A stretch of 64,000 nt of DNA from Lumbricus rubellus (lineage: Eukaryota > Annelida > Clitellata > Crassiclitellata > Lumbricidae): contig OX243824.1 in the NCBI GenBank assembly GCA_945859605.1, positions 25,434,814-25,498,813 of the forward strand. The letters run 5' to 3'. Of the stretch, positions 21,734 through 36,400 are shown one piece after another (positions within the stretch are counted from its first letter, which is position 1; each line of letters starts with the position of its first letter). Under the pieces are notes generated by a model that saw only the letters and a program-made list of their open reading frames with translations, made no database searches and was not told where the DNA came from. The translations under genes were made by a program, and so were the position numbers.

Positions 21734-22195
21734 CGTGCGCTACGGTAGGCTACTGTAACACATGTATGATGTAGCCCAATCGTCAGACTGAATGGCTATG
21801 ACGGGCAGAAAATGATTCCGCAATAAACAAACGACCTATCGAGTAATTCCGTTACGTCTCAAGGCTATGTTTAGGCTACAACATATTCTGCAGCAATTGT
21901 TTAAACTGTAAGCCTAGGCCTACACATTCTTAATGCTGCACTTGAGTATCATTAAAACTGTGAATTATAGGCCTATAGGTTACTATGTCCAATTGTTTAT
22001 CATCGGAAGTACATTATAAAACGCGTCGAGTAGCCTACTAAAGGTTGATGAGATAATTATGACATTGTTATCGCCGTTAACTAGGCCTAGCTTGGTCTGC
22101 GCGCTGAAGCAGTGCTCTGTTTACAACGTACGTTGCCCTATTTCGATAGCTAACGGAGAGCAAAGGCCTAACGCTGGGTGCGCGGTCAGAGGCGA

Positions 22196-22265
22196 TCACG
22201 TGGTTCATGTCCCTCACTGTCGTCTGCTTTGTAGGCGAAATTCTAGTCCACCGCCATCTTGGTCC
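22196..22265 (-). promoter_or_regulatory. Candidate promoter elements upstream of the ligase gene
   Basis: A CACGTG E-box lies at about 22197 and a YY1-type GCCATCTTGG at about 22252, both about 470-520 bp upstream of the ligase ATG. The local sequence is more CpG-rich than its surroundings. Motif matches only; no transcription start can be read from sequence. Confidence 0.25.
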
Positions 22266-22331
22266 AATGGTCCTTGTCAGCACGGGTGCATTTAGGGTTT
22301 AGGCCTATGTGTTCAATCCTCCAAACAGGTA

Positions 22332-22471
22332 TTAAAGCAGGGTGAGAATTGCAAGGAGGAATGGGGGTTTCAAGTACCCCAGTCTTTCTTAGAGCTCCAT
22401 AGTCTGTTTTCACACCCCGATTCCAAGTGGATATAACCCCAGTTATTTTTCACAATTCTCACGCTGGTTTA
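22332..22471. mobile_element. Short inverted-repeat element bounded by TTAA
   Basis: TTAAAGCAGGGTGAGAATTG at the left matches the reverse complement of CAATTCTCACGCTGGTTTAA at the right in 18 of 20 bases. TTAA at both edges resembles a piggyBac-type target. Small and non-coding. Confidence 0.5.
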
Positions 22472-22499
22472 AAGTGTGTGGGAACTACATTCCCATTTC

Positions 22500-22680
22500 T
22501 GTCGGAATTCTTTAGGCCTAGGCCCTACTTGTGTTCCCACTGCTCACCATGGTTGGAACTTTGGAAACACATGCGTGCCAGTAGGCCTACAACTCTTTTT
22601 CGGTGTTCCCACTGCATGCTCACCCATTGTGTCATTCGGTGTTCCCACTGCTCGCCCACGCCACTTTAACCACTGCCCCA
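22500..22680. repeat. GGTGTTCCCACTGCTC repeats
   Basis: The phrase GTTCCCACTGC recurs four times. The two overlapping plus-strand frames here (Cys/His-rich) follow from this repeat and are not supported as genes. Confidence 0.6.
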
Positions 22681-22717
22681 AATAAATAACTTGCGATTCC
22701 TTTCAAACTAGGTTAAT

Positions 22718-22759
22718 TCTATGTACCGGTAGGCCCCAAAATTTGGGGCCTACATAGAA
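22718..22759. repeat. Near-perfect palindrome centred on CCCCAAAATTTGGGG
   Basis: TTCTATGTA-GGCCCCAAA pairs with TTTGGGGCC-TACATAGAA. The left arm has a 6-bp insertion, CCGGTA. Confidence 0.85.
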
Positions 22760-23695
22760 TAATTATTAGTCTAGCTTGGAAAATTAATGGAAAATTTCCA
22801 TTAGCCTACATGGCTATTATTGGCTCACGTCGTTGCTTTCGGCTCTCATGCTTGTCAACCGCTGGTCCACTTCAAAAAGTAACCTAAGTGCTCACAGAGC
22901 TTTCGCTGAAGCTTGAAATTCTATTTTAAATAATAATTATTGATAAGAGAGTTGTGCTTGTGCTGGCCTATTCTGCATTGCCTTTCGCTGTCCAAAATTA
23001 TAGAATATGGTGGGGGGAATACTTCCTCTTTTGAACCCTACCGGAAACAGTGCTCATAAAATTATAGACCGTTCGCTGAATATAGGCCCTATAGCCTATG
23101 TATACGGCCTATGTGTTTCCTCTAGTGTATCACTGTGAATGCTACCATGCAGGACTTTCACCTTTATGACAACCACTGATCACAACAGCCGCGAGTCGTA
23201 GGACGATCAGCACAACTTTGGTAGGCCAGATTCAAATGAACTTCGTCTAACGTGACCGCGTATACGCTAGCAGAAGTGTTTTAAATATGATTAAATATAT
23301 TAGAGTGGCTAAACAATTTTAAGAAGTCAGCTGGTTCCCTTTGGTAGGCATAGAGTTAATATCAGCAGAAATGTAGGCCTACGTCATGTGCCTAAGATTA
23401 ATTTTACGGAGGAGAAAGATTGATAGGCAGGCCTATTATAGAATCGCAGTAGATTAATTCTGGACAGTAGGGCCTAGGCCTATAGGCACTGCCTTAGAAT
23501 GGGTTCACATGTTTTGAAACACTAATTTCACTGCATGGCTACTATTCAGTCTTGTTAAACATCATAATTTTATTTGCTATGGTTTACTGTTCAGCTCCGA
23601 CACCGGCGGATCCTGAGGGGGTCAATCCGGCCATGCCCTCAATTCAGAGATTTGCACAGGACGTGCCCCCCCCCTAAGGTTTCAAGCTCTCAATT
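22760..23695. other. Intergenic, nothing recognised
   Basis: Spacer between two same-strand genes, with several TAGGCCTA octamers. No coding or RNA signal. Confidence 0.6.
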
Positions 23696-23880
23696 GAGGG
23701 TTGAAGGTTCGAATCCACCTCAAGTCGTCGTGCAGGGACCTTGGGGAAGTCATTCACTCGTAATTCAACACTTCGGAAGCGCTTCAACATGAAACTCCGA
23801 TGCAGTGTCCGCGCTGAAGTCGGGAGCGCCTCTGAGCAGAGAGCTTGAAGGGTCGCTATAACAAGTGCACATACAAACAA
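23696..23880 (+). mobile_element. tRNA-derived SINE, 5'-truncated
   Basis: It retains the B box GGTTCGAATCC and tail GTCGCTATAACAAGTGCAC. The A-box half is missing. Confidence 0.88.
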
Positions 23881-24448
23881 GCAGCAACTGTGCATGTGCT
23901 GAATTGCTGCAAATTGATTGTAGGAAACAACTTACAAGTACTGCAGAAGTTTTTGGTCTTATTCACTAAATATTAGAACATTGCTGTTGTTACAGGAACA
24001 CCACCAATTGTGGCGGTCCAGACTGAAATCAGCATTAAGTCGGAAATTACACATCAGAGATATTTAAGGAAATAGCACGTTTAGGATAAAAAAATTCTTT
24101 TACAGAACTTAATCTGAAATAACATTTATTATGTTTTAGAAAGATGTAAATTTTTAAAAAGGCATGTTTTAAGCAATTTTAATGCTCGTGATATACATAT
24201 TATTTTGTTTTAATTAAGTTAATTAATTAAGTCATTAATTAATTAAATCACTTTTCGCCTTATATCTTCAGTTAGAAAACCGCCAGAGTAATAATTTTTT
24301 GTGTCATTTTGACCTTTGAAATGATGTATAAAATTCAGTATGTTGTAAAATCACCTTAATGCTGATTTCGGTATATGGCCCCACAATTGAGAACTGAAAA
24401 AAAATCAAAATAATTTCTCCATGAATATTAAATAAATTTATTAGCTAC

Positions 24449-27400
24449 TCAATTAAACAGATGTTTCAGTTGTGTCTTCCTAGAGTTTGCATCCTTCTGG
24501 AATTCGTCGTACATCTGAAGCAAGTCCTCAGTCGCAGCCGGTTTAATGTCGCTCAGAACGGAAATCAGATCCTGATGAGTGATTTCTGTCGCTGAACGAT
24601 CTTTGATCATTGCTCGCGTCGCGGCTTTATGGAACAATCCAACCAACTACAACAGAGACAATACTTGTTTGTTTATATGTGCACTTGTTATAGCGCCCCT
24701 TCAAGCTCTCTCTACTCAGAGCCGCTCCCGATGCAGAGCGGACACTGCATCGGAGTTTCACGCCGAAGCGCTAAGCAATTGTGAGTGAAGGACTTGCCCA
24801 AGGTCCTTACGCGGCGAGGTGGATTCGAACCTCGAACCTTCCGGATCCAAGGCAACGACACCACCACTATACCACCTCGCCCCTACTTGCAACAAGCTTA
24901 TCATGAATGCATATCAAGGCCATAGCCAGATTTTGTTTTGGGGGGTGTTTTTCACAGACCTTGAGCAAGTTGACAAGCAACCGAATCAACTGACTAAGGG
25001 ACTTGGAGTAACGTCATGAGCTCTCATAGCAGTGTTGGACCTAATCTACTGTAAAATATCACGTTTAAATAGGCGCCTAAGAGTCTCAAAATTAAATTCC
25101 CTTAGTTCTTACATTGTGTGCTAGTAAACGCATTATTTAATTTTTACATTATTTCATTGGGGGGGGGGTTTCAGACACTAGCTACGGCCTTGATGTATAA
25201 TCATACAGATGCATGTAAATTGCCTTTCATTCACGTAAGTCTTAAGTGCTCCCAAATGATTGCGTGAAACAAACATAGAAGCACAATAGAAGTTTTGGCC
25301 TTTTCCAACTAAGTACTGAATATTTCTGCTGCCATGTTGAAATAGAATGGGGAAATTCTGTCGATTAAAAACTGCTTGAAAATTTAACAGTTCATCAGTT
25401 TAACATCTCTGAGAACATTAAATAATCATTAATAATTGTGAATCAAATAGCGACATAATAAAATTCAATTCAATTATTTAATCATTTTTCTTTAATTTTT
25501 TGGTAAAATATTGTTAATTATGAACAATTATTGTGAATTAATAACTTTTTAAGTATGAACAGAGAAGCTTCTGTACTTTGCCAGGGAAGTTTGGGCCACA
25601 AGCACATTTAGAACAAAACACTTCAATATAATTTTACTTTCATGTCAGTAGTACACAATTCAAGCACCCTTGGATACACAAAAAGCCAAAAATTTCACAA
25701 AGAGTAGGACCCTAGTCACCTCAGCTCCTGAGAATCCCTCTGTTCTTCGGACGAGTTCGTCCAAGTCAACATCTCGAGCAATCGGTCGTCTACGAAACTG
25801 GAGTTGGATGATTTCTCGTCTCGTGTCGGCGTCGGGAAGACGAACGTAATAACGAATGCGAAATCGATGTCGAGCCAACAGCGACTGAAAACAAATCTTT
25901 TCTTTTTAATTGCATTGTTTGTATGTGCACTTGTTATATAGCGCCCCTTCAAGTTCCTTGCTCAGAGGCGCTCCCGACTACAGCACGGACACTGAAGTAG
26001 GACAGGATGATCGCTTTGCATGGCTGTCAAACAGTTAAATTTGATTCCTGTAACAACTTGCAATCATCCGTTCATATTACAATATTACTTAGCATTACTT
26101 AGCATTGCTTAGCAATGATATAAAGAAGAACTAATTAGATTCAAAAATATTGAAATACTGCAGATTTCTGCCAGTAATGGCGGAAAGCTCAAAGGGTGCT
26201 ATAGCAAATGCGAGAAACGACAACTTTTAACCATAAGGTATTAAACTATTCACGTCAGTTTGAAAATAAAAAACAATGATCATTAGTATTATTATTGAAC
26301 TTGTCAAAAGAGATGCTTTACAAAAAGGTAAATACTGAATCCTAACCGTGTCGACCCTGTTCGGTAAGTTGGTGGCACCAATAACAGCAACTCCGCCAGC
26401 GTCATTCAAATATTCCATCTCTGACATCAATGTCGTAACCATCGTGTCCGTCACCTTATTCTCGTTTCTACCACGATGAATAAAAACACAAACTCCATGG
26501 TTAAAAGAATCTTGTGCATTACAGTTAATGCATAAAAAGGCATCAGATCAGAAAAACCTGTTACCACCAGTATTATTTTATGCAAGTATAATCTTCACTT
26601 ATAGTCATTTGAAGATTCTATCAATCTATCACATAAAATACTTCATTTATAGTCATTTGAAGATTCTATCACATAAAATACTTCATTTATTGCCATTTGA
26701 AGGTATTGACCACCATTTCGACGGCCATTTTGTTTTTCTGTGGAACCACTGATCATATGGATCCTACCAAATAATTATGAAATGTCAGCAATGCAGATCG
26801 TATGAAAAAAAATTGGTGCTTTTGTCCAGCATGTCCCATTCATCTTGCTAACAAAACCCTACTACTATTAACTGTCACACGTTATTTAGCAACGATATAA
26901 ACAAGACCCCATTAAATTCAAAGCATATGGCAGTTTTTCGCCAGCAACTTCGGAAAGTTATTTTGGCTCACATGCATTCCATGCCTCTGCACCCATGAAT
27001 GGAATTAACTCTCACTCTTGCTTCATAGCTCAAATTCACTTCCTTCCATCAAGAAGCGACTCAAAACTCGCTATTTCGCCTAGGCTTTCAATCATGTGAA
27101 TATTTTTCATATCTTCTCCTGGCTGCAGACAATTTGCACCTCAGAATGACATTTAGGTGTGACTGAGCGCTCATTAAAAATTTAATTAAATAATAATAGC
27201 AATAAACAGCATAGTAATACAAAAGAAAGCATTATTCTAAACTAAAATGTCTTCAAGACTAACCCTCTTGATTCCCCGATAGCATCAATCTCGTCAAAAA
27301 ACACGACGGACGGAGCTGACTGACGAGCTTTTGCAAACAGCTGCCGGATGTTCCTCTCGGATTCTCCAAAATACTTACTTATCAACTCGGGACCCTGAAA

Positions 27401-30400
27401 AAAGGCAGCCTTCGTTTTATTTTGTCTTGAGTGCAGAGAAAATACCAATTGAAGCCTAGTCAAAGTTGTAAGCTCTGAATTGCATTGAATTGAACTGACA
27501 TGGGTTGAAGACAGAGAATCAACTGGACTAGTTAGCCCACAGAGAGGAGTCATGGACTTGACAAATGACCATTGACCAAGGACAATGGAGCTAATTTATT
27601 CTTACCCATTGCCATCAAATGTTTGGCATAAGGAGCAGATGATGATGATGATGATGATGATGAATGCATTAAGGAATGACAAGATAGCAATTGCATTCAT
27701 TCATTCATTCATTCATTCATTCATTCATTCATTCATTCATTCATTCATGACTTTCTACAGCACCTCTTCAATGGGACTACTCAGAAGCATTCCCAACCCT
27801 AGCATGGCTCAAAATCACAGATTTGAGTTGAGTAAAAAAATGCTTTAATAAGAGCCCAGGAAGCAGACATAGCTCCTGTGGCAGCTCCATCTGCTAACTG
27901 TGGCTCTTACTGAAGCTCTTTTTACTATTAAACTCAAAACTATGCTTTTTGCCGTGCTAGAGTTGTGAGCACTACTGGGTAGCCTCCGTAAAGAAATGCT
28001 AGAATTATAAATTCTGGAATGAATGAATAAACACATGAAAAAGTGCCTTAGTGCAACGAAATTTGATAAAAGACTAAAAAAGTACTAGTAAAAAATAGGT
28101 GCCATTTTTCCAGGGGAGGGGTAAAGACGAAATGACAATGGCAGAAGATTTCACGAATGCGCTACCTCGGCAGAAGTTTTGTTTGAGCGCCTCTGAGTAG
28201 GCACCTTGAAGGGTGCTATATAAATTTTGATTGATTGATTGAATGCGCTACCTTGACTGGAAAGAAGCTGGTGCTGCAGTGAGTAGCGACGGCTTTGGCA
28301 ATCATCGTCTTGCAACAACCTGGCGGTCCGTACAGCAAGACTCCTCGTCCGCTTCCAGAGTCGTGCGACTGTTTCGAGTCGTAGGCGCTCGTCACGACTT
28401 CCTCGATGAAACTCTTCAGGAAGTCCTTCAGATCTTTCTGACCTCCAATATCCTCCCAACTGACCTGCAAGAAATAAGGAGACATTAGAGTAGCCACGGC
28501 CTCACCAGTATACTACAACGTGGATTGTTTGTATGTGCACTTGTTATAGCGCCCCTTCGATCTCTCTCTACTCAGAGGCAATCCAGAATGCAGAGCGGAC
28601 ACTGCATCGGAGTTTTTTACATCGAAGCGCTGAGCAATTGTGAGTGAAGGACTTGCCCAAGGTCCTTACGAGGCAAGGTGGATTCGAACCTCGAGCCTTC
28701 CGGCTCCAAGGCAATGACGCCACCACTACACCACCGGATTGACTTGCACGTTCCTTAAGAACTTAAAGTGATGCCATTGCCGTAGTCAATCATTCGAGAA
28801 TTACAAAGCGCCTCTTCAAGGGACCTACTCAGAAGCGCTCCCTGCCCAGCCACAGCAGTAGGATTTGAGGTACTTATAAAATTCGGACGAGCATATCCAT
28901 TGAACTTCTACACAAGTCTAGCCCATCATCCTTTAGCAAAGTTTCCTCACAGTCATAATAATAATAATCAGGGTTGTTTTTAATAAATTTTTAGAATTGC
29001 ACAACTCCTTCTTTCCTTTCCTATCCTCCATTGTAAATTACTTCCAATCGGAGGACAATGACCATTTTTTGCTAGTTTTAACTGTACAGATGTGCTTTTA
29101 CAACTGCACAAATCCATTTAGAACTGCACATTTTGTGTGTAACTGTACATTAAAAAAGCTCTGATAATAATAGCCAATGGCATTATGCTGAACTTACAGG
29201 ATTAATAACATAAGCCGAGTCATTCATGAGAATTGCTTTCTGTATTTTGACAGCCGACGTGATGTCGCGTTCATCAATCGTATGAACTTCATCTTCACCT
29301 TCAGATTTCCTCTTCTGCCTCAAATCCGCTTTGTTAAGAGCTGAGCAAAGAAATAAACACCACATCTATAGTTAATTTGTGAAAATGAAAAAATCTAGCT
29401 ACTAAGAATCACAGGAAACCGGCTTGGAAAAATTGCCGGGTCTGCCTTTGGCGGACGAGCACGCCTTTGACTCGTAAATTTCTATGATGACGTTTTGTTT
29501 AGTCGTTTGCCCCAAATTATCCAAATTCCTACCATTTTTTACCTAGTTTTGGCACCTGTCGACCTTTTTGCGACCCTGCTGAGACACGGCAACAGCAGGT
29601 CTCGAAAATCGATGACGGGTCGCAGACCTGGATCGACCCGGCTCACTTTCAGCTCTGCATGAAACAGTTTCTAGAGTCAGAATTATATAGAATCTGTGCG
29701 ATAATTCGGAACGTTTGTCTGTCTGCTTGCTTGTTTATCTGTTCCACTACATGTGAAAGAGACATGCTAACAATATAGGAATTTTTTTTAAAGTTACCCA
29801 AGTCAGAGACCATAACCAAATCTTTTCCCACAAAGCAGTGTGCATCTTCTGCAACTCTTTTCAACACGGATGGTGTCAAAGCACTGGGTTTATCTTGCAA
29901 ACACTTCTTGAATATCTGCAAACGCATACATACATAGATACATAAATAGTTATATATATAAGTTCATACATACCTACATACATTGTGAGGTGCGGTGGTG
30001 TAATGGGTATGTTCGTTGCCTTGCAGTCGGAGGGTTGCAGGTTCGAATCCACCTCAAGCCACCACATAAGGACCTTGAGCAAGTCCTTCACTCGCAATTG
30101 CTTGGGCGCTTTGGCGTGACACTCCGATGCAGTGTCTGCTCTGTAGTCGGGAGCGCCTCTGAGTAGTGAGCTTGAATGGGCGCTATAGAAATGGATGAAT
30201 AAATAAATAAATAAACATACATACAAGTCATACATACATGCATACATACACGGTGTCCCAATTGAAGTGATACCCTTTTTGTTTTGGCGATATACTTGTC
30301 AATTCTAAAGGAAACTCTATAAAATTTCAGAGAATGTAAGATGGATAAATTATCAATGTTTCCTGAAAATTTTATCCTATTCTACGAACAGAGTCCGAAG

Positions 30401-33400
30401 TTATGCACGTTCAAATTTGGCAACGAAAAATTTAAGTTTCCAACATGTAAAAGATAGAAAATTAGTGTTAGCGCTGTTCTTCAAAGCTGATGTTCAAAAT
30501 GTCCTCCATTAGCTCGAATGCATGCTCTAATGCGCTTTCGCCATTCATTGATTGCATTGTCAACAATCCCTTGATCAAAACGATTCCATTCTTCCACATT
30601 TTGCTACTTGAAGTGGTCACTGGACAACGTCACGTATGCGAGCTTCATAAGGCTGCGATGGGCCAGTTTCTGTTAGGAAATTCCTTTAAAAACTTTTTGC
30701 ACCGTAATGTTTTTCTTCTATTCATTTTTTTTCTAGATTCAAATCATCTTTGCCCAAAAACCATTTGTATTATTGGCCCCTAACATGGAAGTGATGGAAA
30801 TGACGGAAATATTTATCAATTAAGAAAGTAAGGCGCGCAGTTGCAAGCAATAATTTCCTATCTTTTACATGTTGGAAACCTACAATTTCCTTTGTCCAAG
30901 TTTGAATGTGCATAACTTCGGACTCTGTTTGTAGAATTGAATAAAATTTTCAGGAAACATTGATAATTTATCCCTCTTACATGCTCTGAAATTGCATTGA
31001 ATTTCATTTAGAATTGACAAGTATATCGCCAAAACAAAAAGGGTATCAGTTCAATTGGGACACCGTGTACATGCATGCATACATACTTACATACAGGCAA
31101 GAAGGCAATCAATTTAGCACCTTATATTTATATAATAATTACCATCTTTAATTTTCTTTATCAACCAATACACTAGAACTGATCACAGCGCATTCTCTGC
31201 GGTCCAAATTCAAGAACCACATCATAATAAAGTCAGGCTAAAATATAAAGAGTTTATTTTCTTCAGCTGAACAAATTGTGGGACAATTACCCAGATTATA
31301 TTATAATCAGAATTTGCATAATATTAATAAGTTTCAGGTATAATTGCACATACTTCAACTCTTTCTTCGATCGAAGGAATTCCGATCTGAACATGAATCG
31401 CAAATCTTGAGGCGATCAAAACGTCACGGTGGATGTCATCAATGCTTCGTGCAATCCCAATGAAATGCACATTCTTCTTTTCTTTACGCTATTAAAGCAA
31501 AAACAATGAACGTTATAACAATGCTTAAAAAGACAGAGTAAGAATGATGATTTTGGCTATCAAGGATGCAGTAAAAAATTGGCAAGTACCGGTACTGCTA
31601 CCAAATTAGACAAAGGGAGAACTGAACGCTAACAATACATACACTGATTATACGCAATCAAATAATTCTAAAAATCATGTATTTTATTCGGCATATTTTA
31701 AGAAGGTGCTGCATTAACTGTTACAACAAAAAATTTTACATAAATACACACTAACCTACTGGATTAGCCTATATACATGTATACACATATGCATGAATAC
31801 ACACTCTCTCACTCGCTCTCACACACACACACACAGATATTATGGCAGGCTAATTGCCTGATCTTCAGGCCCTTCGCCTTGTATATACAGCGATTAAATT
31901 CATAATAATATTTGCCGAGTTATTGGCTTGGCTACACAAATTGATTCACTGACTGATTGATTAATTTCAAGACACATATACAATGTTCATTATAATATAT
32001 TTCCAATTACAAAAAGGTCAAAATGTCAACCAATTTTCTGTTGATTTTAAAAATGTACTTGGTACACAACTCTAAGCACCGACAGCTGAAGTATCTCAAG
32101 TATCCCAAAAGTATCCTGCTCCCGACAATGTTAGAGAAATAGATTAAAATAATTATACAGAGAAATGTGTACCAGTTTTTCCATTGCCATAACGATCGCA
32201 TCTTTGTACTTCCAGTCGGATCCTTTCGGAAGAGGTTTGTAGCTGGAACACAGAACATCTAACGATGGAACGACTACGACGCATGGCAGAGAAGCGGCTG
32301 CTTTCGAGATGACTTGCATCACGCCTCTCTCAGAAGAGCACAGCATTCTACAACATTCCACTGATGCATTCATACAATTATCCCAGGAATTTCAAAACAG
32401 GTAATCAACACCATATACTAAGGTCAATACAACAATAAGACATAATATAAGACCAAAATAAAATGATTTTGCGCGCCTCTGATTCACATTTTGGTGAGAC
32501 CTTGCATTTGTAAGAAATGTATGTAATAATAATAATAATAGACAAGACACCTGGAGGTCTTGGACTGAATGACTACATTACTTAAATGTTGAACAGGAGC
32601 ATTTCCATTAGCCTGTACAGTGTACAGTGTACATTACTTTATCAGCTTCTTTTGAAAAATAAACGTGTGTATAATAATAATAATAATAATAGTTGTAATC
32701 ATATTAAAATAGTAATAGTAATAATAATAATAGTAATAAGAATAATAGATAATAGTTAATAGATAATAGTCTTGGTCTGCCATTGCTTGCTAATTTTTTT
32801 CAGAACAGATTACACAAATAACTAGTACTAATTACCACAATCTATATGGTGCCATAAAATGGCCATACTGCTGTCACAAGCGGTCTTGCTACATCATGCA
32901 ACTTAAACTCAAGAGCACAAAGCATGAGATTCCTCCTTCTTACATGTCTGATATATCAATCGTATGGAATGTCACCGACGACGAATGTCTGATGGCATCC
33001 ACAAGACTTGACTTGCCAACACCGTGCAGACCGTGGACAAGCAAACCAATAGGACGTCCCTCATCTATAAACAGACACAGATCAGCATTGCTAGTTAATT
33101 TAGCAGAAGAATGATAAAAATAACCATTTATTAATTCAAACACAACAACATAATACAGTAGAAACAGATAATAGCAAGTTTGACAGCAAGTTGCTATATT
33201 AACAGATGATAACAAGTTTAACAAGAATTTAACTGTATGGCAGACTGCAAGGCTCCCTACTGCTCATTTTACAGTTGCAAGGACAATCTATGGCTAAGTT
33301 TTGTCCCCCAAAGTTGATGCTGTCTTTTGCAAATTTTGAACCTTATCAAATTTCTCCCCTCTTTCTGCTTTTTGCTGCTGTACTCCTGTTGGTTTCATTA

Positions 33401-36400
33401 CCTTACTTGAGTTCCCTTAGCGATGTATATGACGAGTTTATTTATTTCCCAAGTGACAATATGATACAAAATCAATTCATTCATTCTGAAAATTTATATC
33501 GCATGCCTTTACAAAGGCCACTCACAAGCACTCCCAGCTCAGTCCAGCCACAGCCAAAGAGAAAAAGGTCTTGAGCAACTGGTATATCATCAGGCAAATT
33601 ATCCTGAGGTCGTAAGCACAATGAGTCTATATTGCAAAAGATGTAGAAAAGCCACAGAAAAAGAAATTTTTTACAATTGCCCAGTGAAAAACAATATGCA
33701 TACAACGATGTCCGAGTCCCACCAGACAAACCTGTTCTAGACAAAAATTCCAGAATTTCTTTCTTCTGCGCTTCGTAACCAGCAAGCGAGTCCAGGCTTT
33801 TTCTTATCCGCAGTTTCTCGGTGGCCCACAAAACTTTTGTGGTTTTTGTCATGCAAGCGGACGACAAACTCCCCTGATCCAAGGCTTCTGGGGGTCTGTC
33901 CATTTCTCTGACTACCTCAAAAAACCTCTTCCTTTTTCCCAGTCCAAATTCTTTGTCAAATGGCAAACAATCATTTCTCCCATATACTGATTCTACCACA
34001 ACTTCTCCATCACTAACTATGATGCTAGCAATACGAAGCCGATATGAATGTCCCTTGTATGATACTGTTAGCTCTGTGCCAACAGTCACAAACTTCCTTG
34101 CTGAAACCAGAAATAATATTTCAAATGCATTAATTAATTATTTTTATCAGCATAACTAAAACTATAAATTTTTTTGAGCCCAAGTAACAGTAATGACGTA
34201 AAAAAACAAGACTGGTTCACATATTAAACATTTTTAACCATGTCCCTGACCGCTACATCAGAATCTGTGTCATGACAAACGGTTTGCAAGGGGCTCGTAT
34301 TTAGTTGCTAACTTATGTACATGACAGGTTTATAGCTTCACTTCAAATACGTAAATCCTTCAAAAGTGCACATTATCGCAATTGTAAACATTTCAAAACT
34401 TATGTAATTAGTTAGAAGCAACTTATTTCATGTAATTCTACACCAAAAATTGCCTTTTAAATTATCTGGAAACTATCTTTCCATCTTACATGCAGCAAAT
34501 ATGATATTGGTCAAACTTACCAAGCGAAGGCAGGAGAGATTTGAGAAAGTAGTGATCCAAGAAACTCGCATCTTCATTTCTGAAAAATTAATGCCTGTCA
34601 TTATAGCACATACAGAATAATAAAATACACTTTACACTCAAGTCGTGACCCTCCATAATGTGTAACATGCTCCCAATACAGAAGAAAAAATGATTGTTAT
34701 GAGTAAAAGTAGTTTAAGTTTTTAAAGACACAGTGTGATAACAAATATCATCAGCTGCAACCTCCCTTTTTAAAGGCTTGGGACTGGCACTGAGAGAGAA
34801 TGAATTTATTGGCAATAAAGAAATAAGGTCTGTTTTATAAGGCAGAGCTCTGTCAAAATACGCAACTATGATCCTTTAATTTTTGTCAACATTTATAACA
34901 TTGTTTATAATGTTCAATGATGCAATTTAACATTCAAATCAATCAAATAAATTTATATATCTCTGAAGAATGATCTATCAAGAAACCTCAAAGACCTGAA
35001 CAACAATGACTTACACAAGCGATACGTGAATTTCCAACGCCGGAACGAACGGCCTGCGAATTGGCCGAAGCACAACATGCTCGGGTGGCAACCGTTCCTG
35101 AATCTTTTCCAATAATCTCCTTCCCATCTCAGCACTTGCAAAGGGCACAGATTCGCTGAAGCAAGCGTAGGCAACAAGGTCGTTGTTGATGACTACTGGA
35201 CAAGCATTGTTTATTCGTAGTTCACACATTGTCTTTGGATTCAGATAAATCCAGTCGTCATTTGAATCGGAAATGCCCGATCGACCTGAAAAGCCAATTT
35301 AGTATTTATTATTATTATTATTATTATTGACGTTTTTATATAGCGCACCCTCAAGGAAATCTACTCAGAAGTGCTCCCAGTTCAACGACGGCTAAATAAG
35401 GCAGTATTTAAGCGAGTAAGGAACAGTGGTGTGACCTCTAGGCACAAGGCAGAGTGCAACATGGAGCCCATTCCAGGTTCTAGGACAAGCCACTGAGAAA
35501 GAGCACCGCTGTTTATGAACAGTCGGTCTGCTTCAGGACTGGGGACATATTTTCTTTTGTAAGGTCTATCCTGCTGTTAGTTGTATGTGTTAGCTGAGGC
35601 GCCTTTGTAATGGCACCATGTAATTTGTCACTGTTATTTGTTATTAATCCCCACCTTTCCATTTTCTCAACTTGAGCACAGTCCCCTGTAATAGCTAATC
35701 TGACAAAGACACTTAGTAGGACCGAGAATATGCTGCCAACTACAGTTCAATGGAGCCATTTACTTGTTCTGCGCACAGGAGTTTTTCCCACAGGCCATCA
35801 CTAATATTCACTATACGAATTTTTTTAATATTGTCTCAACCTCATGATACCTGGAATGTACTAACCATTAAGGACAACAATTATATCCATCATGTATTAT
35901 ACCGAAAATTGGTGCGAATAATTGGAGTCTCTAACAAAATGTACCAATTAAAACTAGCACCTTCTCCAATCTCCATAAATAAAAGAGACAAATACAGTAG
36001 CACCCAGTTACATGTCGAAATACATAAGAGAAATAAATAAAACTATCGTGAACAGAACCATGTAAGTGATCACCTGCAAAAAGGACCTTCTGGATAAAGT
36101 TCTTAGCATCATTTACTGGTAGCACGTACGGATGCGGTCTAGGGTGTAGCAATAAGTAAAACTTAATAAGCATCAAGTCTCAAAAAGATTCCATATTTTA
36201 CACTATTTAGTAAATCAAGTCAAATTCTGCGTAGAACACAACACAATCAAATATAAATTACTTTGGAAAACTTAAGCAAAGAAACTCATAAAAAAACTGT
36301 GCAATACATACTAGAACCAGCCAGAACTCTTGCCACAAATGTGTTGCTGTCAAGCAGAAGTCCTGCTGATGCGTTGGATTCAGTAGACAATGGAGACTCT

